Part shown: one piece after another, positions 57,592-64,000 of the stretch
How positions within the stretch are numbered: position 1 is the stretch's first letter
How the letters are laid out: every line of letters starts with the position of its first letter
Source: an uncultured Clostridia bacterium
GTDB taxonomy: Bacteria; Bacillota; Clostridia; Christensenellales; Borkfalkiaceae
Reading direction: 5' to 3'
Assembly (NCBI GenBank): GCA_947625095.1
Contig: CANQMX010000001.1
Location: forward strand, 1-64,000
Length of the DNA: 64,000 bases
The notes under the pieces: model-generated
The model's database searches: none
The model's input: only the letters and a program-made list of their open reading frames with translations
Told to the model about the DNA's origin: nothing
Made by a program: the position numbers and the translations under genes

Positions 57592-58898
57592 ATGCTTTCA
57601 ACCTCACGTTTGACTATTTTTATTGTTGTTTCCATTTGATAGCCCTCGACTTCCAGATTGTCGGGCAGATCCACGGGCGCATAACTGCGATCGATGTCGA
57701 TAAACGGGTTGACGTATATCCCCGCCTTTATGCGCAGCGTCGCGGTATAACCTTCCGCTTTCAGCAGGGTGAACACCGCCTCTTCCCCGTCGCGGGAGTA
57801 CTTGATCTCCACGCTGCCGTTAAATTCCGGCACATCGGTAAGATCCAATTTGAGCGTCACCATGCAAAAGTAATCGTGGCCAAACACTTCCTCTTTCTTG
57901 GGCGCTTTCTTTCCCTTGCGCGGGATCTTGCACACCTTGAACAAAAACCATTGGAAAAACTTGATGATGAGGTGCGATCCCAAGATGAAGTCCGCTATGA
58001 TGTAGATAGCGACGAAGTATATAATAATGAAAGGGATCGCCTTGTTGTTGGCGCGGCTGTTCACTTCCTTGGCCGCCGCCTTGTATTCCTCCGAATTCGC
58101 GGTGACTTCGCAATCGTCTGTCGCGCCGAGGTTGTCCGTCACCGATTTGACGTAATCGTTGCGCTTACTGATGAGCGCGTTGAGATCTTCCTCAGAAATA
58201 TCCGCCTTGTTCCCGTCCGCGACCCATTGGTTGTAGGCCGCGATATCGCCGAAACAATCGAAGAAGGCGCTTTGAAAGGTGAGAGCCTGTTTCGCCTCGG
58301 CGGTGAACACCGTGTTGCCCGTTCTGTCGGTAAACGCAAACGATTTGGCGGAGGAAACGTCGCTGTCACGGATCTCCAAAACGACGAACCCGTTTTGCTC
58401 GTAGGCGGAGATGCCGTCGTTCTTCCCGTCCCCGTTGGAATCGTAGTCGAGGAGGGGCAAAACCTTTTCTTCGCCGTCCGCGGTCGTCACCCGAAGCGAC
58501 GTCTTGTTGTCCTCTTTTGAAAATACGTCGTACCTGTTTTCGATGCCGTACACATACCCTTCGTAGCACTTGTACAACATTCCGTGGGTCAGCCCACCCG
58601 GGGAAGTTTCGCCCTCTTTTGCGCCCTGCCTGTCGTAGACTTCCATCACCGTCTCGTACAGGATGACGCCGCCGCCCCCTTCGAATTTACAGTCGAGCGC
58701 GGGAGTTCTCTTGAACCCGATTGGCTCTGTAAGCACAACGCCCGTAATAAAATCTTCGTTACTAAGGGCGTTTCTGACGACTTCTGCGGGGGTCGTGAAC
58801 GTTGCAAAGTACCCCGGCAGGGTCAGCGAGAATACGATCCCTATGCCGAACGTAAAGATGAAATAGACGATCGTCGCAAAAATCTTACTTTTCTTCAT
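57588..58898 (-). CDS. Uncharacterised membrane protein in ABC transporter operon
   Basis: TM at N-terminus and middle; overlaps ATPase gene start. Confidence 0.75.
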   Translation of the reverse strand: MKKSKIFATIVYFIFTFGIGIVFSLTLPGYFATFTTPAEVVRNALSNEDFITGVVLTEPIGFKRTPALDCKFEGGGGVILYETVMEVYDRQGAKEGETSPGGLTHGMLYKCYEGYVYGIENRYDVFSKEDNKTSLRVTTADGEEKVLPLLDYDSNGDGKNDGISAYEQNGFVVLEIRDSDVSSAKSFAFTDRTGNTVFTAEAKQALTFQSAFFDCFGDIAAYNQWVADGNKADISEEDLNALISKRNDYVKSVTDNLGATDDCEVTANSEEYKAAAKEVNSRANNKAIPFIIIYFVAIYIIADFILGSHLIIKFFQWFLFKVCKIPRKGKKAPKKEEVFGHDYFCMVTLKLDLTDVPEFNGSVEIKYSRDGEEAVFTLLKAEGYTATLRIKAGIYVNPFIDIDRSYAPVDLPDNLEVEGYQMETTIKIVKREVESI

Positions 58899-59238
58899 TC
58901 TCTATCGGCTCGGCAGGCGCTTCCGCCGCGGGAGTTTCCGCTCCCTCCTGTTCCGCACCTTCTGCGGAAGGCTCTTCCGTTGTCGGCGCCCCGTCTGTCC
59001 GCTGCACGTTGGATTTGAACGCGACCTCTCTCTTTTTCAGGTTTTCGCGCTGTTCTTTATACTGCTTCTTGTTGAAAACGGGGATCAGAAAATAGACGAT
59101 AACGCAGAGCGCAATGATCGCCCCGAGCACGATAAAGAAGATGATATCCACCTGTTTCAGCGAGTTCAGCGCCAGCAGACCGGTCATGTTTTTCTTCCTC
59201 CCTATGCGTTTGCGGATTTGCGCCGCGCGGCGCGGCAC
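58885..59238 (-). CDS. Small membrane protein with acidic Pro/Ala/Glu tail, first gene of operon
   Basis: Single strong TM; overlaps the next gene. Confidence 0.65.
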   Translation of the reverse strand: MPRRAAQIRKRIGRKKNMTGLLALNSLKQVDIIFFIVLGAIIALCVIVYFLIPVFNKKQYKEQRENLKKREVAFKSNVQRTDGAPTTEEPSAEGAEQEGAETPAAEAPAEPIENEEK

Positions 59239-59316
59239 GCATCCCTTTTTACGACAAATTACACTACGATTGGATTATATCATTTTCGGTCGAATAAGTC
59301 AAGACTAATTCGAACA

Positions 59317-59343
59317 TTTTTTGATAAAAAAATTATCAAAAAA
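59317..59343. promoter_or_regulatory. AT-rich perfect inverted repeat upstream of the transporter operon
   Basis: ttttttgata-aaaaaat-tatcaaaaaa. Confidence 0.6.
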
Positions 59344-59522
59344 TCATAAAAATCCTATCATTTTTTTATTGAATGTATCATTTTGACGAAAATAATTCAC
59401 TTTTTCAATCAAATTCTGTTATAAAGTTACACTGTAAGGCGCGCCCGATTTGCCGCAAAACCACCCTTTTTCCGCACGGTGCGACGCATCTTACACGCCG
59501 CCCGCGCGCTGTAAAAGAACCC

Positions 59523-60497
59523 TCACGCGCCCCAGATATCGTCCGCCCACTGTGCGTAGTCGATGAAGGGATTGCGGTTGCCCTGGATTTTGTAGACTTC
59601 CTCGTTGCGCTTCGTCTCGATCGCGTCCACGGGGTCGGCTGAATTCCATTTGAGGAGAAGCGCAAACGCCGCTTCCTCCGAACTTGCCGCGATGATATTC
59701 GTAATGGGCAACGTACTGAAAAATCTGCTACTTCCGTTCCCGTTTGTCGTCCCGTGTACGTTTTCGTAGGAGTTATAGTGGATATAGACGTACAGGACGA
59801 TGCGTGCGACATCCCCCTTCACGTTATCGAGTGGCTCGAACACGCCGTCCGCATGGTGTCCGCCGATTTGGGAATTTGCGCCGCTCGTCGTCTTGGAATA
59901 GACCGCGCCGCCGTTTGTGACTTCGCCGAACTTATCGTTGCCGCGCGTGCCGTTCATCTCTTTTTCGGAGGGGCGGATATGGTGCAGATCGGCGCCGCCG
60001 CCTTCCTTTCCCCAAAGTTGTCTGCCCGAACTGTCTTTGGAAAGGCTCTGCGGCCAAACGTGCTCACGGTTCCACGTCCCCGCGGCGTTACTGGTTCCGA
60101 TATAGGTTGTAATGGTCTCGTGCGTGTAGAACTCAACGATACCGCTCTCTTCGTTCAGCGCTGGGTCGGTGACCGTCGCATAGTCTCTGCAATCGCTGTA
60201 ACTCGTGTAACGGGTATGCGTCGTGGTGATGAGGTCGTGCAGTTGCCCGAGGAGTGCCGTCCCCGACGTCGCGGTAATCGGCACATAATATGTCTCCGTC
60301 CCCGCGGGGAGTTGGGGCGTTGTACTGCCGTTCCCTCCGCCGCCTCCGCCACCGCCTCCGCCATCGTCGGGAGGGTTTGAAAGCGGCGGATCTTCGGGGG
60401 GCGGCTCGGTCTTATTGCACGCCGCCAGCGCACAGACGCCGCAAAGAAGCGCTGTGGCGAGAAGAAAAGATAAAATTGTCTTAAAGAGATTCCGCAC
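59523..60497 (-). CDS. Secreted endonuclease I (EndA/NucM family) lipoprotein
   Basis: CALAACNK lipobox; TWNREHVWPQSL..ADLHHIRPSEKEMNGTRGNDKFGEV. Confidence 0.92.
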   Translation of the reverse strand: MRNLFKTILSFLLATALLCGVCALAACNKTEPPPEDPPLSNPPDDGGGGGGGGGGNGSTTPQLPAGTETYYVPITATSGTALLGQLHDLITTTHTRYTSYSDCRDYATVTDPALNEESGIVEFYTHETITTYIGTSNAAGTWNREHVWPQSLSKDSSGRQLWGKEGGGADLHHIRPSEKEMNGTRGNDKFGEVTNGGAVYSKTTSGANSQIGGHHADGVFEPLDNVKGDVARIVLYVYIHYNSYENVHGTTNGNGSSRFFSTLPITNIIAASSEEAAFALLLKWNSADPVDAIETKRNEEVYKIQGNRNPFIDYAQWADDIWGA

Positions 60498-61095
60498 GGG
60501 TTTTTTCCTCCTGTGTTTTCGCCTGTTCCGCCCTGTATTTCAGCCAGCACTTTCTGCACATCGCAACGTAGCGGTCGTTGCCGCCGAGGAGAACCTGTGA
60601 ACCCTCCGTCACGATGCGCCCGCTATCGTCGAGGCGGGCATTGACCGTCGCCTTCGCGCCGCAGGTGCACACCGATTTGATCTCGGAGATGGACTCCGCA
60701 ATTTCAAACAGCCGCTTGCTTCCCGGGAAGAGATGGGTCGTGAAGTCGGTGGATAGCCCGAAGCAGAGCACGGGAATATTTTTATCGATGACGATATCGG
60801 CGAGTTCATCCACCTGCTCGGGCGCTAAAAATTGGCACTCGTCCACGATGATGACATCGCAGTCGGAATACTTTTTTTCGTACAGGTCGTAGAGGTTTTC
60901 CCCTTTCCCGACGGCGATGGCGTCCTGATATAGCCCGATGCGCGATTTGACGACGGTCGCGCCGTCCCGCGTATCGATGGCGGGCTTTAATAGGAGCACC
61001 TTCATGTTGCGCTCTTCGTAGTTGAACTTGGTGATGAGCGCCTGCGCCGTCTTGGAGCACCCCATCGCGCCGAATTTGAAGTATAACTTTGCCAT
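60481..61095 (-). CDS. tdk: Thymidine kinase
   Basis: FGAMGCSKTAQAL, VIIVDECQFL, CxxC zinc motifs. Confidence 0.95.
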   Translation of the reverse strand: MAKLYFKFGAMGCSKTAQALITKFNYEERNMKVLLLKPAIDTRDGATVVKSRIGLYQDAIAVGKGENLYDLYEKKYSDCDVIIVDECQFLAPEQVDELADIVIDKNIPVLCFGLSTDFTTHLFPGSKRLFEIAESISEIKSVCTCGAKATVNARLDDSGRIVTEGSQVLLGGNDRYVAMCRKCWLKYRAEQAKTQEEKTRAESL

Positions 61096-61099
61096 GGTT

Positions 61100-62401
61100 T
61101 TAATCCACGATATCGTAAACGAGCGGCTCGTCGGCGGGCTTTTCGCTTCCGATCACAGTCGCGGCGAGCAGTTTTTCCTCCGCTGCCGCAAAGGAAGCTG
61201 CATTGTCGGAGTACAGCGTTGCGATCTCCTCCCCCTCTTTCACGGCGTCGCCCGTCTTTTTCTTTAAGATAATGCCCGCGGAGTAGTCGATGGCGTCCTC
61301 TGCGGTGTTGCGCCCCGCGCCGAGCGCAAGGCTCGAAAGCCCGTAGGCCTCGGTATCCACGCTCTGGATGTAGCCGCTGCTCCTGCTCAAAACCGTGTGC
61401 GAATATTTCGCCTTTTTGAAGGTCTCGGGGTGCAGGATGAGTTCGGCGTTCCCGCCCTGCGCGGCGACCGTCTCCGCAAGTTTTTTGAGTGCGCTCCCGT
61501 CCGCAACGGCGCGCCGTGCGAGTTCTTCGCACGTTTCGGGTGTGCCCTTGCCCGCGAGCGAGAGCATATAGCCCGCAAGCGTCATGCAGACTTCGGTAAA
61601 GTCTGCCGGCCCGCGTCCCTGCAACGTCTCCACCGCCTCGATGACTTCAAGCGAATTGCCGATGGCGTAGCCCAAAGGCCTGTCCATATTGGTGATGAGC
61701 GCGACCATCTTTTTGCCCGCGTTCTTGCCGATATCCACCATGAGCTTGGCGAGTTCGCGGCTTTTTTCCACGCTCTTCATGAACGACCCGCTGCCCGTCT
61801 TTACGTCCAGAACGATGCAGTCGTCGTCGGCGGCAAGTTTTTTGCCCATGATGCTCGCTGCGATGAGGGGCATACTGTCCACCGTCGCCGTCACATCGCG
61901 GAGGGCATACAGTTTTTTATCGGCGGGCGCGAACTGTCTGGACTGCCCCACAATGGCAAGCCCGATCTTGTTGACCTGCGCGATGAATTCCTCTTCGGAA
62001 AGCGTCGTACGGAAGCCGTCGATGGCTTCGAGTTTATCCACCGTGCCGCCCGTGTGCCCGAGGCCGCGGCCGCTCATCTTGGCGACCTTCACGCCGTACG
62101 AGGCCACGATGGGCGCAACGACGAGGCTGGTCTTATCCCCCACGCCGCCCGTGGAGTGCTTATCCACGCGGATGCCGTTGATGGCGGAAAATTCAAGCCT
62201 GTCGCCCGAATCGCGCACGGCGAACGTCAGATCGCACGTCTCGCGCACCGTCATGCCCTTGAAATAGATGGCCATGCACAGTGCGGAGATCTGATAGTCG
62301 GGAATGCTCCCGTCCGTCACGCCGCGGATGAAAAACGCGATCTCCTCGGTGGAGAGTTCTCCCCCGTCGCGCTTCTTTTTGATGATGTCGTACATTCTCA
62401 T
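61100..62401 (-). CDS. Pyrimidine-nucleoside/thymidine phosphorylase
   Basis: IIKKKRDGGELSTEEI, VDKHSTGGVGDKTSL, KMSGRGLGHTGGTVDKLEAI. Confidence 0.95.
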   Translation of the reverse strand: MRMYDIIKKKRDGGELSTEEIAFFIRGVTDGSIPDYQISALCMAIYFKGMTVRETCDLTFAVRDSGDRLEFSAINGIRVDKHSTGGVGDKTSLVVAPIVASYGVKVAKMSGRGLGHTGGTVDKLEAIDGFRTTLSEEEFIAQVNKIGLAIVGQSRQFAPADKKLYALRDVTATVDSMPLIAASIMGKKLAADDDCIVLDVKTGSGSFMKSVEKSRELAKLMVDIGKNAGKKMVALITNMDRPLGYAIGNSLEVIEAVETLQGRGPADFTEVCMTLAGYMLSLAGKGTPETCEELARRAVADGSALKKLAETVAAQGGNAELILHPETFKKAKYSHTVLSRSSGYIQSVDTEAYGLSSLALGAGRNTAEDAIDYSAGIILKKKTGDAVKEGEEIATLYSDNAASFAAAEEKLLAATVIGSEKPADEPLVYDIVD

Positions 62402-62428
62402 ACTCGTTCCCCCTTATTCTGTTCGGCG

Positions 62429-63880
62429 CTACGGCGCTCTGTACCCCGCCTTGACATACTCCGCCACGAGGTCGCGCGCATAGATATTTTCGTCCAGCCG
62501 CGCAACTTCCTCGATGTGGTTGGGCGCATAGGTGGAAGTATAACTATCTATTATAATGTAATAGTACTCGTCGTCGGCAAAATCGCTCGCAACGAGCGCG
62601 CCGTCGCCGTATTTATAATAGTTCTGTTTGTAGTTGATAAAGTTGCTCTTTAAGAAGTTCCCCTTGATCTTCCCGAGCACGATGGAATTGTCGAAGGGCA
62701 TGAGGGAGAAGAGATCGGCGTAGGTGACGTCTCCCTTCGCAAGGTCGTAGGGACTGCGCATTTTCAGATATCCGCCGCCGAGCGTGATATCATACTGCGC
62801 GCCCCACTCCTCTTTTCCTTTTTTATAGTAGAGTTCCGCCACCTTGTCCGCGATGTCGGCTGAATCCCACTCCGCAAAATTCTGCCCCAAGACGGTATTG
62901 TAGGGGTCGTCCTCGGGGAAGTATTTATCGTAGAGGTTTTCCACGACGGGATCGTCCTTGAGCGAACTCTTGGCATAGTCCTTGCTTTGGATGAGTTTGG
63001 GCGTGACCGTAAAGTCGCCGCGCCCGTCAAAGGTGACTTCGGCGCTGCAGATCGCCCTGTTCTCGCCGCCGCCCTGCAGGTGATAGACGCCGTATTCGTC
63101 CTTCAAAATGTATTGCTGGTGGGTGTGCCCCTCGAACACGAGGTCGACGTACCCGTCCGAGAGCGAGGTATCATACCACCCCATATCGCCGTCCGTCACA
63201 TTGTTGACGCCCGAAGAGGAAAATCTTTCGCCGCCGTCGTGAATGGAATAGACGATGAAGTCGCACCCCTCGTCCTCGCGCAGGCGGGTGGACTCCGCCT
63301 TGACGAGCGCCGTAAGATCGCTGCCCGTCGCAAAATACAGCCCCTTTTGAAATTCGCCCGAGATGGAGGAGAGGCAGTCGCCGATGGCGCCGATGACCCC
63401 CACCTTCACGCCCGCCTTTTCGACGACGACGGAGGGCTTGCAGTAACTCGCTGGCGCGCCGTTATACTCCACATTGATGGCAAGGAAGGGAAACTCGGCA
63501 AGTTCGCTGTTGGGTTGCAAGACGTCCGGCCCCCAATCGTATTCGTGGTTGCCGAGCGTCATGGAGACAAACCCCACGTCGTTCATCCACTCCGTCATGA
63601 GCGCGCCCTTGTTGGAGGAGGATTCCACCGTGCCCTGCCACATATCGCCCGAGGAGAGCAAGATCTCTTCGCGCGACGGGTTGGTATACAAATTTTTGAT
63701 GTAGGTCGTAAATTCGTCCAAGCCGGGCTGGGTATCGGTATCCATGAACTTGCCGTGCAGATCGTTGACGGCGATCAAGGTGAGTTTACCCCCGCTCTCC
63801 CCGCCGCACGCCGCAAGCGCCGCGCTCGAAAGAAGCACGGCTGTAAACAGGGCTGCGGTTATGATAAAGCGTTTTTTCAT
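62429..63880 (-). CDS. 5'-nucleotidase/metallophosphatase lipoprotein (UshA-like)
   Basis: LAACGG lipobox; AVNDLHGKF, LSSGDMWQG, TLGNHEYDWG, FEGHTHQQ. Confidence 0.92.
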   Translation of the reverse strand: MKKRFIITAALFTAVLLSSAALAACGGESGGKLTLIAVNDLHGKFMDTDTQPGLDEFTTYIKNLYTNPSREEILLSSGDMWQGTVESSSNKGALMTEWMNDVGFVSMTLGNHEYDWGPDVLQPNSELAEFPFLAINVEYNGAPASYCKPSVVVEKAGVKVGVIGAIGDCLSSISGEFQKGLYFATGSDLTALVKAESTRLREDEGCDFIVYSIHDGGERFSSSGVNNVTDGDMGWYDTSLSDGYVDLVFEGHTHQQYILKDEYGVYHLQGGGENRAICSAEVTFDGRGDFTVTPKLIQSKDYAKSSLKDDPVVENLYDKYFPEDDPYNTVLGQNFAEWDSADIADKVAELYYKKGKEEWGAQYDITLGGGYLKMRSPYDLAKGDVTYADLFSLMPFDNSIVLGKIKGNFLKSNFINYKQNYYKYGDGALVASDFADDEYYYIIIDSYTSTYAPNHIEEVARLDENIYARDLVAEYVKAGYRAP

Positions 63881-63886
63881 GCGCGT

Positions 63887-64000
63887 TTACAAATTGTCCG
63901 ATGTGAACGAGAACGGCAACAGCTCTCCGAGGGTATAGGCCTTGAAATTTTCGGGCGTTCCGAGCAAAATTTTGAAATCCGCAGGGCAGAATTCGGCGAT
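63887..64000 (-). CDS. cdd: C-terminus of probable cytidine deaminase (cut by window edge)
   Basis: Minus-strand IAEFCPADFKILLGTPENFKAYTLGELLPFSFTSDNL* matches the Cdd C-terminal pattern (..EF.P...LLPxxF). Confidence 0.65.
   Translation of the reverse strand: MAEFCPADFKILLGTPENFKAYTLGELLPFSFTSDNL

Overview
The window holds three distinct blocks. (1) Positions 1-~11.1 kb: the right-hand end of a tailed-phage prophage (tape measure, tail tip/baseplate, tail fibres, lysis-like genes). It carries a complete diversity-generating retroelement (DGR): a variable-repeat (VR) target gene, a hairpin after the VR, an Avd-like gene, a 134-bp template repeat (TR) and a DGR-type reverse transcriptase. VR and TR are both 134 bp and align without gaps. 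They differ at 21 positions, and every difference falls on a TR adenine. The prophage abuts the 3' end of a tmRNA gene (ssrA), which encodes an unusually long Arg-rich tag. (2) ~11.7-46.5 kb: a Firmicutes-type housekeeping chromosome, including recG-yloV-yloU/rpmB, an unlisted 21-aa spoVM between thiN and a dipeptidase gene, rpe, rlmN-rsmB-fmt-def-priA-rpoZ-gmk-yicC-ligA-pcrA, rpsU, and tandem DHH phosphoesterase genes plus surE. Dispersed intergenic palindromic repeat families are scattered through it. (3) ~47-64 kb: a locus that reads as extracellular nucleic-acid/nucleoside scavenging. It has a CUT1-like ABC transporter in an apparent operon with a secreted SNase-like nuclease and a giant Ig/OB-like lipoprotein, followed by a secreted endonuclease I, thymidine kinase, pyrimidine nucleoside phosphorylase, a 5'-nucleotidase lipoprotein and the C-terminus of a probable cytidine deaminase. 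All calls come from reading the sequence; no database search was run.
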